Origin: Gallionella sp.
GTDB lineage: Bacteria; Pseudomonadota; Gammaproteobacteria; Burkholderiales; Gallionellaceae
DNA length: 39,893 nt
Assembly: GCA_028710525.1 (NCBI GenBank)
Contig: JAQTTY010000016.1
Span: 1 to 39,893 of the forward strand
Direction: 5' to 3'
Part shown: piece after piece, positions 1 through 9,900 of the stretch
How positions within the stretch are numbered: the first letter of the stretch is position 1
Layout of the letters: every line of letters begins with the position of its first letter
Translations under genes and position numbers: made by a program
Notes under the pieces: model-generated
Told to the model about the DNA's origin: nothing
Databases searched by the model: none
Seen by the model: only the letters and a program-made list of their open reading frames with translations

Positions 1-4
1 GTTT

Positions 5-120
5 GTCTGACGACCATAGCGAGTTGGTCCCACTCCTTCCCATCCCGAACAGGACAGTGAAACGGCTCCGCGCCAATGATAGTGTGGTTCTTCCATGCGA
101 AAGTAGGTCATCGTCAGACT
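5..120 (+). rRNA. rrf: 5S ribosomal RNA
   Basis: The terminal helix is visible: GTCTGACG at 5-12 pairs with CGTCAGAC at 112-119. Between them is the usual 5S core (CCCATCCCGAAC loop region near 38-50, GCGAAAGTAGG near 98-107). It is the last gene of an rRNA operon whose 16S and 23S genes lie before the window. Ends are placed from the helix and may be off by 1-3 bases. Confidence 0.95.
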
Positions 121-135
121 CCTTACAAACAAAAT

Positions 136-165
136 CGCCCCTGCAGAAATGTTGGGGCGTTTTTG
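136..165 (+). terminator. Rho-independent terminator of the rRNA operon
   Basis: CGCCCC at 136-141 pairs with GGGGCG at 154-159, with a 12-base loop, and is followed by five T at 160-164. It lies 16 bases after the 5S gene, so it should end rRNA transcription before tRNA-Lys. Confidence 0.85.
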
Positions 166-215
166 TAAACCGTACATTTTTAATGTACAAAACATTTTGA
201 CTTGAATGTCAGAAT

Positions 216-291
216 GGGTCGTTAGCTCAGCTGGTAGAGCAGCGGACTCTTAATCCGTTTGTCGCAGGTTCGATCCCCGCACGACCCACCA
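216..291 (+). tRNA. tRNA-Lys (anticodon CTT)
   Basis: Full cloverleaf: acceptor GGGTCGT/ACGACCC, D-arm GCTC..GAGC, anticodon stem GCGGA/TCCGT with loop CTCTTAA (anticodon CTT at 249-251), T-arm GCAGG-TTCGATC-CCCGC, and an encoded 3' ACCA at 288-291. It decodes AAG. The rRNA terminator at 136-165 suggests separate transcription, although no strong promoter is visible in the 50 bases between. Confidence 0.97.
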
Positions 292-300
292 ATATTATCA

Positions 301-335
301 ATGCCCTATGCCTAAACAGCGTGGGGCATTTTTAT
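301..335 (+). terminator. Rho-independent terminator after tRNA-Lys
   Basis: ATGCCC at 301-306 pairs with GGGCAT at 324-329, and a T-run follows (329-333). It sits 10 bases after the tRNA. Confidence 0.8.
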
Positions 336-367
336 TTGTGGGATGCCGTATGTGGTATTGCGGGGAA

Positions 368-1216
368 TTATGTGAGCAGAGTGACCTGCACGTTGACGCG
401 CATCCTAGCTGTATCGTGCCCGATAAAACTTCCAGAAACTGGCGGTACGGTTTCTGAGTCGCGCGCAACAGCAACGGCGATATGCCGGTTTCCGGTTACT
501 TCACCTGATGTTGGATCAAATCCTTTCCATCCGGTACCTGGCAAGTAAATTTCGACCCAAGCATGCGTCGTGGCATTGCCCGCTTCTGTGGAGGGTGCAT
601 GCAGATACCCACTGACGAAGCGACTTGCCAGACCCATGTGACGACAAGCTTCGATGAACAAGGTGGCGTAATCGCGACAAGATCCACTGCCCATACTTAG
701 CGTCTCGGCGGGAGATTGCACCCCTGCCTCTTCTCTTGCTTGGTAGCGGAACTTCTGACTTATGGTCTGATTCAGTTTGACCAACAGGGCGAAAGTCTGG
801 CTGCACTGCAAGTCCATGCGTTGCAGCCAAGCATGAATCGCAACTCTGTCAGCGGGAAAAACGGGACGTTGGAAGGAGGCTAAATCGATCTGTTCGTCCA
901 GCGCGTAGGTGAAAGGAAGGTTCACCGCATATCCTTCAAGCATAAAGTCATAGGGTGCTGGGGCGTAGTGCTGGATGATGACTTCACTTGCAATCGTCAG
1001 CTTGTTGGAGCGCTCTTGGAAGCTAATAATCGCCAAGGAGTTATCAAATACATCGCGCTGCCACTTGATGGTGTATGCGGGGCTGATTTCTAGCTTGGAG
1101 GACTCGATACGGACGTCATGGCCTTCTCGTGGGCGCAGCAACAAGCGATGCGGGTTAAGTGTCACCTGCGTAGAGAATGTGTACTCCGTCAAATGTGTGA
1201 TACGCAGTCTCTGCAT
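368..1216 (-). CDS. Transglutaminase-like protein (second of a tandem pair)
   Basis: A 282-residue protein of the bacterial transglutaminase-like (papain-fold) superfamily. The N-terminal ~150 residues look like the beta-rich transglutaminase N-terminal domain. The catalytic domain shows the Cys-His-Asp triad: C180 in GSGSCRDYA, H218 in TTHAWVEIY and D234 in KGFDPTSG. Family members are cysteine proteases or amidases, less often crosslinkers; the substrate cannot be told from sequence. No signal peptide is seen, so it is probably cytoplasmic. It starts 4 bases after the stop of the related gene 1221-2030 and is probably co-transcribed with it. In many bacteria such genes sit with alpha-E (DUF403) and ATP-grasp proteins, but none is present here. 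Confidence 0.9.
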   Translation of the reverse strand: MQRLRITHLTEYTFSTQVTLNPHRLLLRPREGHDVRIESSKLEISPAYTIKWQRDVFDNSLAIISFQERSNKLTIASEVIIQHYAPAPYDFMLEGYAVNLPFTYALDEQIDLASFQRPVFPADRVAIHAWLQRMDLQCSQTFALLVKLNQTISQKFRYQAREEAGVQSPAETLSMGSGSCRDYATLFIEACRHMGLASRFVSGYLHAPSTEAGNATTHAWVEIYLPGTGWKGFDPTSGEVTGNRHIAVAVARDSETVPPVSGSFIGHDTARMRVNVQVTLLT

Positions 1217-1220
1217 ATTA

Positions 1221-2030
1221 TCAGCCTGGGGCAGAATCCAGCATCTCTACATGTACCGACATGTTGCGCGGATACAAGGCTGGACCAAACTGGTTAAAGA
1301 TGGCCACATCGGCGGCATCGCGCCCGTAGGCTACGGTGACTCGGCCACCTTTTGGACAGGGTTGCGTTGCATCAAAGGTGTACCAGCGGCCACCCACGTA
1401 CGCTTCGAACCAAGCATGAAAATCCATGGGCGTCAGTTCATGTAGATAACCTACTACCATCCGTGCTGGGATGCACAGGCTGCGACAGAGTGCGATGCCC
1501 AGATGCGCCAACTCACGACATACTCCCTCACCGCGCTGGTGTACTTCAACAGCGGAAAGCTGAAAGTGGGTAGAGTCAGGATTGAAGCTGATGTTGTCGC
1601 GTATCCAAGCGACAATGGCAGCCACTTGGTCATATCCAGGTGCAGCAAGCGCGGTTACTTTCCGCCCAAGTTCAATGAACTTATCGGACTCACAGTAGCG
1701 CGTGGGCAGGAGATAAGTGAGGACTTCATCAGGCAGGGTCTGCACCTCATTAAAGGGGGCGCCGGGGCTGACGGCTATGTTCTCCGCAGTCATGATGTTA
1801 GCGGAAGTACATACAGTGAATTCACCTGGTGGCGCAATAAGGCGCTGGCAAAGATTGCCAAAATTATCGATGTATTCTATGACCGGCACGCTGGGCTTTA
1901 AGTTGTAGGACTCGCTGGCCACCCACTGGTCTATACCACTGCGAGGCCTAAGCATGAGAATGAAAGGCGTGGCTACACTCACGTCAAAAGTAATACTACA
2001 TCCGGTACGAAGCCACATTGGTGCTTTCAC
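1221..2030 (-). CDS. Transglutaminase-like protein (first of a tandem pair)
   Basis: A 269-residue transglutaminase-like protein with its own intact triad: C171 in [10 protein letters not shown]205 in [10 protein letters not shown] and D220 in WYTFDAT. The N-terminal ~100 residues form the beta-rich domain typical of the family. It shares architecture with 368-1216 but is clearly diverged, so the pair is an old duplication rather than a recent one. The start is uncertain: GTG at 2030 gives the full length, while an ATG at 2018 gives MWLRTGC..., which resembles family starts; neither has a strong ribosome binding site. An ORF ending at 2032 lies immediately upstream on the same strand. Confidence 0.88.
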   Translation of the reverse strand: MKAPMWLRTGCSITFDVSVATPFILMLRPRSGIDQWVASESYNLKPSVPVIEYIDNFGNLCQRLIAPPGEFTVCTSANIMTAENIAVSPGAPFNEVQTLPDEVLTYLLPTRYCESDKFIELGRKVTALAAPGYDQVAAIVAWIRDNISFNPDSTHFQLSAVEVHQRGEGVCRELAHLGIALCRSLCIPARMVVGYLHELTPMDFHAWFEAYVGGRWYTFDATQPCPKGGRVTVAYGRDAADVAIFNQFGPALYPRNMSVHVEMLDSAPG

Positions 2031-2344
2031 TTTATAAATTTTCTGCCATGTTCAGCACACAGTCATGAGTGGCTGGAGTTTGATTGAATGACGCCTGAAT
2101 AGTTCGGCCATACGGCTCGACCAGTAGGGGGAATGGGTCTTTGGCTAGCGGCAGTAATGGGTAGGATATACGCTTCACCATTTGAATCGGTGGACGCGAA
2201 GGATACTCTGATTTCAATGTTCACGTTGTTTTCCAGACCGTTTAATCTGAGAAAATGAGGGACTTATTCCAAGCTTACATGACGATTAGATTAACCTGAT
2301 TTGGCTACACTCCTAATCTGAGTCTATCCATGTGGAGACATTAA
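2031..2344. other. Intergenic region between divergent genes (314 bp)
   Basis: No convincing gene is seen. A 61-codon minus-strand ORF (TTG start at 2217, stop at 2032) ends one base before the transglutaminase start, but it has no ribosome binding site and no recognisable family. TAATCTGAG occurs twice in direct orientation (2243-2251 and 2314-2322), and AGATTA at 2288-2293 is the inverted half. A weak candidate promoter for the plus-strand gene is TTAACC (2292-2297), a 17-base spacer and TAATCT (2315-2320). Confidence 0.45.
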
Positions 2345-2923
2345 ATGTCAGAGCACAATCAGTCATTGAATAGTACGTCTACAGCCATCCGCCCAGATCT
2401 TGATTGGAGTCAGGTGCGGGAAACGATATTGATGTTGCAACTTTCCATGGCGCAGATCGAGTTGGCGTTACACGATTCTGCGAGTTCGGTGAGTGATCTA
2501 AGTGACTCCTTCACGACCATTTCTGCCACATTGAACGCCATCCGTGCAGCGAATGAAAGGTTGCCTGACCAAGGGGATATCTCTGCAATAAAGGCAGAGA
2601 TAGCAGGATTGGGGAGTGAGGGAGGAGAAAAGGTGGGGCAAGCGATTATCGCTTTCCAGTTCTACGACAGGTTATCGCAACGTTTGTCGCATGTGTGTCG
2701 TAGCCTAGATGACCTAGGAGGATTGGTGAGTGATCCGGCACGTCTATATAACCCCTCAGCTTGGGTCGGATTGCAAGCGTTAATCAGATCCAAGTATGTA
2801 ACTGAGGAAGATCGGAGAATGTTCGATACGCTGATGGCGACTCAAAATGTAAAACTCGCGCTTGATGATTTCATCAGATGCAAGCGCGAGCAGCAGCCCA
2901 GTGGGGATATCGAGTTGTTTTAG
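2345..2923 (+). CDS. CheZ-like / chemotaxis-associated hypothetical protein
   Basis: A 192-residue acidic, mostly helical soluble protein. The most conserved-looking stretch is residues 101-117 (IIAFQFYDRLSQRLSHV), which resembles the QFYD-x-L-x-QRL segment seen in small proteobacterial proteins related to chemotaxis and cyclic-di-GMP signalling and is reminiscent of the CheZ phosphatase helix. The C-terminus ends in GDIELF; a short hydrophobic acidic tail is also how CheZ docks to CheY, but here that is only an analogy. GGAGA about 8 bases upstream of the ATG supports the start. It stands alone, facing the next gene, with no flagellar or che genes in the window. Function unproven. Confidence 0.75.
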   Translation: MSEHNQSLNSTSTAIRPDLDWSQVRETILMLQLSMAQIELALHDSASSVSDLSDSFTTISATLNAIRAANERLPDQGDISAIKAEIAGLGSEGGEKVGQAIIAFQFYDRLSQRLSHVCRSLDDLGGLVSDPARLYNPSAWVGLQALIRSKYVTEEDRRMFDTLMATQNVKLALDDFIRCKREQQPSGDIELF

Positions 2924-2924
2924 T

Positions 2925-2954
2925 ACTCGCTTGCGCTAGATGCCGCTAGCGAGT
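2925..2954. terminator. Hairpin between convergent genes (possible terminator)
   Basis: An 11-bp stem with one T-T mismatch (2925-2935 with 2944-2954) and an 8-base loop, at the junction of the converging genes and overlapping the 3' end of the minus-strand one. Neither side has a proper U-tract, so it may work as an mRNA 3'-end stabiliser or a Rho-linked stop rather than a classical terminator. Confidence 0.4.
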
Positions 2955-3331
2955 CTGCTGTCGTAAGTTGATTGGCATAGCGCAATGCTGTCAGCTAACA
3001 GTTTGGCTGAAGCTTCAGCGACTTCTGCGGGTATGGTGAACAAGCCTGGCTTACGTGGAACCGGTTTTTGATTGGCGGTGATGTAATCAGTGCTTGCCTG
3101 CTCGGCAGCTACTTTGCAAGCGGCTAGGTCTGTCGCTAGTTGGGCATTGAAGGCGGCTTTAGCTTCTTCGACTCTCGCTTTTTCTGCTGCTGCCGCCAAA
3201 GCTCTGCTATGTTCAACTTCTTTGCGCATCTCTGCTGCAGCTGCTTGCTCTTGTTTATTCAGATAGTCCATATAGAACCATCCGCCACCTGCAGCCAATA
3301 TAATCAGAACAGCTATGATGCTTTTGACCAT
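2936..3331 (-). CDS. Small membrane-anchored hypothetical protein with Ala/Glu-rich coiled coil
   Basis: A 131-residue protein. I place the start at ATG 3331 because GGAG lies 7 bases before it; a longer frame to 3427 has no such site and would begin with an unlikely leader. Residues 3-22 (KSIIAVLIILAAGGGWFYMD) are a single N-terminal membrane anchor. Residues ~25-65 are rich in A, E, K and R with heptad-like spacing, likely a coiled coil in the periplasm. Two cysteines in the C-terminal half could form a disulphide. It follows nrdJ by about 100 bases on the same strand. No family recognised. Confidence 0.7.
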   Translation of the reverse strand: MVKSIIAVLIILAAGGGWFYMDYLNKQEQAAAAEMRKEVEHSRALAAAAEKARVEEAKAAFNAQLATDLAACKVAAEQASTDYITANQKPVPRKPGLFTIPAEVAEASAKLLADSIALCQSTYDSRLASGI

Positions 3332-3432
3332 TTTTTTCTCCATCATGAAGTTGAGCAAGCAGACGGATGATAACCAAAAATAACTTTTAGTGTCACCCGT
3401 AGTTTTAGAAGTCTGAGATAGACTCATCTATA

Positions 3433-6405
3433 TCAGCCACAAGAGCCTATCGCGCCGCAACTGGTACAGAATTCACAGCCGTCTTTTTTGATCAAAGTAG
3501 TGTTGCCGCACTCCTTGCACACCTTACCTGCCAAAGTCTTTACGCCAGTCGGTTTGATTTGCCCTGCAGGAATCTCCAGTACACCCATTTGCTGCACTGG
3601 GTAACCGCTCTCATCCAAGATGCCCAGCATCGCATAGCGGTGGATGATGAGTTTTGCTACATAGGATACGGTGGATGGGTAACTCTCCATCTTGACGCTG
3701 CCTGGCACGCGCGCCATAAAATCACCCAATGGTTCGCCGAAGTTGAGCAGCTTGCGCAGCTTCATGCCTATCCATGCTGGATCGATGACGCGCATATCCA
3801 GACTCAGCAATTTGCACAGTCCATCAAGCGCACGTGGATATACACCCGACAGCCACATTGAGTATGGACGACGCTGTCCATCCGGTAGCACGAGTTCTTT
3901 CAAGCCCAGTACAAAGTCGTCACCGCTGCCAGCATTGGCGATGTCAACGGTCCAGCTCATGGTGCCGTCTGTACCGGTCTTCGGTTCTTTTCTAGCAAAT
4001 AGTGCATCCATCATCGGCGTGGTGACGCCATCGCAGACTTCTAAGGCACCTAGCTCTTCGATACGGTATTTGAGCAGATGCGCAAATGCTGCGACCAGAC
4101 TAGGCATGCGCATCATCTCGCCATTGGGTGGCATAGCCATCTCGAAGCTATCGTCGCCCGCGGTCTTCATCAGCATTTCTAACTTCATGCGTATCCACAC
4201 GGGGTCACGGGTACGCATGTCCATGGACATGGACTTGGCTAGTGCGCCTAAGCCACGTGGTTGTTCAGAACCGTTCACCCAGACTTCGAAGGGGTGATTG
4301 CAACCGTTCTTGGTGTGTGACACGAAGGCTACGAAGCTGCCCAGTGGATGTTTTACCACGGGCGAAGTCCAGCCCTCGCTTCCGCCTGGCAATTCTGGGC
4401 GTCCTGGCCAACGCAAGGAAGCGAGCGCAGGTTTGGGCGCGGCTTCCAGCACGATGCGTCTATCTTGGTCGAATACGAAGTCCTGAGGTTGCTCTTCTTT
4501 CTTCTCAGGCGTGACAGACAATACTGAGCCCAGCACGCTGTTAGGACGGTAGGTTGCCAGACCTTTCAGACCCGCCTTCCATGCTTCTGTGTACAGGTCT
4601 TTGAAGTCTTCGTAGGGATAGTCAGCGGGGACATTGACCGTCTTGCTGATCGAGGTGTCGATATAGGGGGCGACGGAAGCTACCATCTTCATATGGTCGA
4701 TGGCCGAGATGTCCAACGCGGTGACGAACGCAGGTGGCAGATGCTCCACATCGCCGCCCATACGTTTGAATAAGCGCCAAGCGTGATCTTCAACTGAATA
4801 GTCTTTGGTCGTGCCGTCCATCATGCGTTTTTTACGTGTATAGAACCACGAGAAGGCGGGCTCTATGCCATTAGAAGCGTTGTCTGCGAAGGCAAGTGAG
4901 ATGGTTCCAGTAGGCGCGATGGAGAGCAAATGGCTGTTACGTATGCCGTGCTGACGGATGCTGTTCTTCAGCTCATCAGGCAGGCGCGAGGCAAAGCGCG
5001 GGGCGGAAAGATACTGCTCAGCATCCAGCAAAGGAAATGCGCCGCGCTCCTTGGCCAAGTCGACTGAAGCTTGATAGGCCTCGTCGCGCATGATGCGTGT
5101 GATATCCGCCGCAAAAGCACGAGCTTCATCGGTGTCGTAGCGCAGGCCCAGCATTACTAATGCGTCACCCAGTCCGGTGTAGCCGAGACCAACACGGCGC
5201 TTGTTCTGTGCTTCCTGCTGTTGTTCAGGTAAGGGCCACGCGGTCACATCCAAAACGTTGTCCAGCATGCGAACTGCTGTGTGGACTAGTTGCTTGAAGG
5301 GTTCGTGGTCGAAACCTGCGTGCACTGAGAAGGGGTTCTTCACCATGCGCGACAGGTCGATAGAGCCCAAGCAGCAGCAACCGTAAGGCGGCAGCGGTTG
5401 TTCCGCGCAAGGATTCGTAGCTTCGATCACTTCGCAATACGACAGGTTGTTGTCGCGGTTCATCAGATCGATGAACAGTACGCCTGGCTCGGCATGATCG
5501 TAGGTGCTCTCTATGATCTGTTTCCACAGGTCCGCGGCACGCACTTTGCGGTAGACCCACTTGCCGTCAGCACGTTGTGTCGCACCGGCTTCGACCAAGG
5601 CGGCAGCAGGCGCAGCGGTATGCACCAGCTCGAAGTCTTGGTCACTTTGTACTGCTTGCATCAGGGCATCAGTCACACCTACCGAGATATTGAAGTTGCG
5701 CAGATCACCTTTGTCTTTGGCACTGATGAATTTTTCGATATCGGGATGATCGCAACGCAATACGCCCATCTGCGCACCGCGGCGTGCGCCGGCAGACTCC
5801 ACGGTCTCGCAAGAGCGGTCGAACACACGCATATAAGAGATAGGGCCGCTGGCACGCGAGTTGGTTCCTTTTACATGCGCGCCTTCGGGGCGGATAGAGG
5901 AGAAGTCGTAGCCTACACCGCCGCCACGGCGCATAGTTTCTGCTGCCTGTTGCAGTGCGTCATAGATGCCGGGCTTGCCATCGGTGAAACCGGAGATTGC
6001 ATCTCCAACAGGTTGCACGAAGCAGTTGATGAGGGTGGCTTGTATCTTTAGACCCGCCGCAGAATTGATGCGACCGGCAGGTACGAAACCGTTTTCTTGG
6101 GCGCGGAAGAACAATTCTTCCCAATGTGCGCGCTGCTCAGGCTTTTCTGCCTGAGCAAGGCCGCGCGCCACGCGACGGCGCACGTCTTGCACGGATGTCT
6201 CATCTGCTTCGGCGTATTTCTCTAACAGGACTTCTGTGCTGATCTCTTGCGTCATTGCGGCATTTCCTTGGCCAGCAGAAAGCTCTGCCAGATTTTGCGT
6301 GAGTTTTTCGAAGAAGGCTTGTTCAGATTGACCTGACTTGGTGTTGAGTTGTTTGGTGTCAGTTTGTAGGGATGATGAATCAGAATCACTGTCATTATCA
6401 AGCAC
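3433..6405 (-). CDS. nrdJ: Adenosylcobalamin-dependent ribonucleotide reductase (class II)
   Basis: Reduces ribonucleotides to deoxyribonucleotides using a B12 radical, with or without oxygen. About 990 residues from a GTG at 6405, chosen because GGGAGGT lies 6 bases upstream; the open frame extends to 6459 but would overlap the regulatory dyads. Visible are the RNR core with NPCAEQ (about 331-336), a CCC run shortly after, and [19 protein letters not shown] (~500). Two related ~60-residue repeats follow (around 705-750 and 850-895, each containing [13 protein letters not shown] / [13 protein letters not shown] type helices). A cysteine-rich tail (CKEC, CEFCTSC, final Cys two residues from the end) likely carries the re-reducing thiols or a metal site. 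No class I or III enzyme is in the window. Confidence 0.97.
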   Translation of the reverse strand: MLDNDSDSDSSSLQTDTKQLNTKSGQSEQAFFEKLTQNLAELSAGQGNAAMTQEISTEVLLEKYAEADETSVQDVRRRVARGLAQAEKPEQRAHWEELFFRAQENGFVPAGRINSAAGLKIQATLINCFVQPVGDAISGFTDGKPGIYDALQQAAETMRRGGGVGYDFSSIRPEGAHVKGTNSRASGPISYMRVFDRSCETVESAGARRGAQMGVLRCDHPDIEKFISAKDKGDLRNFNISVGVTDALMQAVQSDQDFELVHTAAPAAALVEAGATQRADGKWVYRKVRAADLWKQIIESTYDHAEPGVLFIDLMNRDNNLSYCEVIEATNPCAEQPLPPYGCCCLGSIDLSRMVKNPFSVHAGFDHEPFKQLVHTAVRMLDNVLDVTAWPLPEQQQEAQNKRRVGLGYTGLGDALVMLGLRYDTDEARAFAADITRIMRDEAYQASVDLAKERGAFPLLDAEQYLSAPRFASRLPDELKNSIRQHGIRNSHLLSIAPTGTISLAFADNASNGIEPAFSWFYTRKKRMMDGTTKDYSVEDHAWRLFKRMGGDVEHLPPAFVTALDISAIDHMKMVASVAPYIDTSISKTVNVPADYPYEDFKDLYTEAWKAGLKGLATYRPNSVLGSVLSVTPEKKEEQPQDFVFDQDRRIVLEAAPKPALASLRWPGRPELPGGSEGWTSPVVKHPLGSFVAFVSHTKNGCNHPFEVWVNGSEQPRGLGALAKSMSMDMRTRDPVWIRMKLEMLMKTAGDDSFEMAMPPNGEMMRMPSLVAAFAHLLKYRIEELGALEVCDGVTTPMMDALFARKEPKTGTDGTMSWTVDIANAGSGDDFVLGLKELVLPDGQRRPYSMWLSGVYPRALDGLCKLLSLDMRVIDPAWIGMKLRKLLNFGEPLGDFMARVPGSVKMESYPSTVSYVAKLIIHRYAMLGILDESGYPVQQMGVLEIPAGQIKPTGVKTLAGKVCKECGNTTLIKKDGCEFCTSCGAIGSCG

Positions 6406-6455
6406 GATGCGACCTCCCGAGTAGCATTGGACTGTACGTCCCGAAAAAGTAAAAA

Positions 6456-6502
6456 CCACTACAGGTAGTGGCTGATTATTGAATTTTCACTAATTCTAGT
6501 TC
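6456..6502 (-). promoter_or_regulatory. Tandem NrdR-box-like operators upstream of nrdJ
   Basis: Two 16-bp dyads with the NrdR-box core layout CTA-N4-TAG: 6456-6471 (CCACTACAGGTAGTGG) and 6487-6502 (TCACTAATTCTAGTTC). Their centres are exactly 31 bp apart, the helical phasing known for paired NrdR boxes. The upstream box overlaps the predicted -10 element of nrdJ and the other lies just downstream of the start point, as expected for a repressor. Confidence 0.7.
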
Positions 6503-6520
6503 CCCGTAGGGTTTTTGCAA
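6493..6520 (-). promoter_or_regulatory. Predicted sigma-70 promoter of nrdJ
   Basis: Read on the minus strand: -35 TTGCAA (6520-6515), 16-base spacer, -10 TAGAAT (6498-6493). The start point would be near 6486, leaving a leader of about 80 bases before the GTG. No cobalamin-riboswitch core was recognised in this leader. Confidence 0.6.
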
Positions 6521-6557
6521 GCGGAATGTCGGCCTATATATTTAGATGACAAGCCGT

Positions 6558-6571
6558 ACCTAAGCTTAGGT
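6558..6571. promoter_or_regulatory. Perfect 14-bp palindrome in the nrdJ divergent region
   Basis: ACCTAAGCTTAGGT is fully self-complementary and lies between divergent nrdJ and the small protein gene at 6699, about 38 bp upstream of the nrdJ -35. It may be an operator; no regulator is assigned. Confidence 0.35.
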
Positions 6572-6698
6572 GTTTGAAAACAAAGCGCATGGTCAGATGA
6601 CTTCCCGACGAATGGCTATCAAACTTTCTGGGTCCGTGCCGATATATGAATCAACGGAGCAAGAAAAGAGCTCTAAGATCAAATACCGGAGGTGTGAA

Positions 6699-6911
6699 AT
6701 GAGCACAATGACCCTGAATATGAGCAGCTATGAAGTGGAAGCTGAGATGGCTGCGAATGAAGAATATGGCGAAGAAGTCCTAAATGCGGGCTGGACACCG
6801 GAGCTCGACCTGCAACCTTTACGCCCTAGTGAGCACCATGACATGCCGCGCAGCGTTGTGATGGAGGATGTAGTGGCCTTCCTGAACAAGATGTATGCGA
6901 GTCAACGTTGA
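6699..6911 (+). CDS. Small hypothetical protein (70 aa)
   Basis: An acidic 70-residue soluble protein. The start at ATG 6699 is preferred over an upstream in-frame ATG at 6570 because GGAGGTG (6688-6694) sits at the right distance. The middle contains LNAGWTPELDLQPL and the C-terminus VVAFLNKMYASQR; similar short proteins with an AGW-P-L segment and a terminal FLxKMY helix seem to recur in betaproteobacteria, but I cannot name a family. Divergent from nrdJ and convergent with mfd. Confidence 0.65.
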   Translation: MSTMTLNMSSYEVEAEMAANEEYGEEVLNAGWTPELDLQPLRPSEHHDMPRSVVMEDVVAFLNKMYASQR

Positions 6912-6945
6912 TGTTGAAGCAGATGCACTTACTTTCGCACTTCTA

Positions 6946-6972
6946 CCCCGAGTAGTTTTCCTACGCTCGGGG
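6946..6972. terminator. Hairpin between convergent 6699-6911 and mfd
   Basis: CCCCGAG (6946-6952) pairs perfectly with CTCGGGG (6966-6972), and inner TAG/CTA can add pairs. There is no U-tract on either strand, so it is a weak terminator candidate; its position in the gap between two converging genes fits a 3'-end role. Confidence 0.4.
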
Positions 6973-6995
6973 CGTCTGTCCCCTCGTCAGTCTCG

Positions 6996-9900
6996 CTAAC
7001 TAGTCAGCAATACGAAGAACTTTCTGATTTCCGCTACGCGCTGTTGCAGATCCTCGTGTTTGATCTCGATTCGAAGTTTGTCTTGTCCGCTCATTTTGAT
7101 ATGACGTTTACTCTGTATGAGTGTGATGATCTTCATCGGGTCTATGGGCGGGTTGGGCACGAACTGGATGCTGATGGCTTCACTGGATGCATCCACTTTG
7201 CTGATGCCCAGCGGTTTGGCGAGTATGCGCAATCTATGACTGTCGAGCAGGGTCTGCGCAGGTTCGGGTAGCAGACCGAAGCGGTCGATGAGCTCTTGCT
7301 GCATGTCGTCTAAGTCTGCCTGAGTGTTGCAACTTGCTAGGCGTTTGTAGATGACCAGTCGTTGGTGGATGTCACCGCAATAGTCACTAGGCAATAATGC
7401 CGGTGTGTGCAGATTGATCTCGGTCGTCACGCCTAGTGGATGCGCCATGTCCGGCTCGTGACCTTGGCGCAGAGAGCTGATCGCGGCACTCAGCATATCG
7501 TTATAAAGACTGAAACCGATCTCCTGCATCTCGCCGCTCTGCGATTCGCCCAGTACTTCTCCCGCACCACGTATCTCTAAGTCGTGCATGGCGAGATAGA
7601 AGCCGCTGCCCAATTGCTCCATGGCTTGTATCGCCTCTAAGCGTTTCTTAGCCTGTGAGGTAACCGACTCCATGCTGTCCACCAGCAAGTAGGCATAGGC
7701 CTGATGATGCGAACGACCAACGCGGCCGCGCAGCTGGTGCAGTTGCGCGAGACCGAAGCGGTCGGCACGATTCATGATGATGGTATTGGCGGTCGGCACG
7801 TCGATGCCGGTCTCGATGATGGTAGTGCACAGCAGCACGTTGAAACGCTGGTGGTGGAAGTCGCGCATCACCGCTTCCAGATCGCGCTCACCCATCTGTC
7901 CGTGCGCAACGCGGATGCGCGCCTCGGGTAATAGGGCTTCGAGTTTTTCCAATTGATTGGCGATGGTGTCGACTTCGTTGTGTAGGAAATACACTTGGCC
8001 ACCGCGCTTGAGTTCGCGTAGTACCGCCTCGCGGATGATGCCCTGGCTGTAGTTGCTGACGAAGGTCTTGATGGATAAGCGTCGTTGCGGTGCTGTTGCA
8101 ATGACGGAGAAGTCGCGCAGCCCTTCTAGCGACATCGCGAGTGTGCGCGGTATCGGTGTGGCGGTGAGCGTCAGTACATCGACCTCGGCACGCAGGGCTT
8201 TCAAACGCTCCTTCTGCTGCACACCAAAGCGATGTTCCTCGTCCATGATGACTAGGCCTAAGTTGTGGAACTTCACATCCTTCTGTATCAGCTTGTGCGT
8301 GCCGATGACGATATCCAGCTTGCCTTCAGCCAACTCCTTGAGTGACTGATTGACCTCCTTGGTACTACGGAAGCGCGATAGTTCGGCGATCTTGATCGGC
8401 CAGTCGGCGAAGCGGTTGGAGAAGTTCTGGAAGTGTTGTTCGGCGAGTAGCGTGGTCGGTACCAGCACAGCGACCTGCTTACCCTCCATCGCAGCGACGA
8501 AAGCAGCACGAAGCGCGACCTCGGTTTTGCCGAAGCCTACGTCGCCGCAGATGAGCCTGTCCATAGGCTTGCCAGATTGCAGATCCTCCAATACAGCAGC
8601 GATAGCAGCAGCTTGGTCGGCGGTCTCCTCGAAACCGAAACCTGCCGCGAAAGATTCGTAATCATGCGCTGCCAGTTTGAAAGCGTGGCCCTTGCGTATG
8701 GCGCGTTGCGCATAGATGTTGAGCAACTCGGCGGCCGTGTCGCGCACCTGTTGCATGGCGCGGCGTTTGGCCTTGTCCCAAGCGCCACTACCCAGTTTGT
8801 GCAAAGGCGCGGTCTCGGGCGCGCCGCCACTGTAGCGGCTGATGACATGCAGTTGCGACACCGGCACATAGAGCTTGTCGTTGCCCGCATACTCCAACAG
8901 CAGGAACTCGTTCTCACCTTCACCCAGATCTAGATTCACCAGGCCTTGATAGCGTGCGATGCCATGTTGTTCATGCACTACAGGATCTCCGGGTTTGAGT
9001 TCGGAGAGGTCGCGCAACATACCTTCCACGTTGCTCTGCTTGGCGGCACGTGCGGCACGGTTGCGTGGTTGTGCGGCATACAACTCGGTCTCGGTGACGA
9101 TGGCGAGCTGTTCTTCACTGAGCAGGAAGCCGTTCTGAACCGGCGCTACTGTGAGGGCGAACTTGTCCTTGCCGACCAAGAAGGAGGCAAAGTCCTCGCA
9201 GATTGTAGGTGTCAGCCCGTACTCTTTGAGATAACCGGAGATGATCTCGCGTCTACCTAGACTGTCGGCTACTAGCAGTACGCGCCCGGCGTAGTTGTGT
9301 AGAAACGTTTTGAATGCCTGCGTCGGCACATCGGCGCGCCTGTCCACGGCGATGCTCGGTATGGCTGCGGTGGGGCAGGGAGTGAGTGTCGCACCATTGT
9401 CGTGGTTGACGATATCGAGTCGTGCGAATTCTTTTGCGCGGAGGTAGAACTGCTCCGCTTCCAAAAACAAATCTTTAGTTTCCAGCAAAGGACGTTGTGG
9501 ATCGCCACGCAATAATTTGTAGCGTGAGGCCGCATCCTTAGTGAAGGTGGCGATAGCTGTGTCGATATCGTGATGCAGGCACAGCGTGGCGTGTTTGGGT
9601 AAGTAGTCGAACAGCGTCGCGGTCTTGGCAAAGAATAAGGGCAGGTAATATTCGATGCCGTTAGGTGCAATGCCTTTGCTGACGTCTTTGTAGGTACGAG
9701 ACTTGGACGGATCACCTTCGAAGCGGTCACGGAAGTTCTGGCGAAAGGTCGCCTGACCTTTTTCATCTAAAGGAAATTCGCGCGCGGGTAGCAAGCGTAT
9801 TTCGGGCACCGGATAGAGCGTGCGTTGCGTGTCCACATCGAAGGTAGCGATGGTATCGATCTCGTCGTCGAATAGGTCGATACGGTAGGGCAGCACACTG

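Noticed and set aside
2032..2217. 61-codon minus-strand ORF abutting the transglutaminase start
   Set aside because: TTG start, no ribosome binding site and no recognised family; kept only as a note in the intergenic entry.
6406..6459. Longer N-terminus for NrdJ from GTG 6459
   Set aside because: Better ribosome binding site at GTG 6405, and the longer start falls inside an NrdR-like box.
6406..6486. Cobalamin riboswitch in the nrdJ leader
   Set aside because: The leader is only about 80 bases, and the AGCCACT-like match belongs to the dyad; no riboswitch core is visible.
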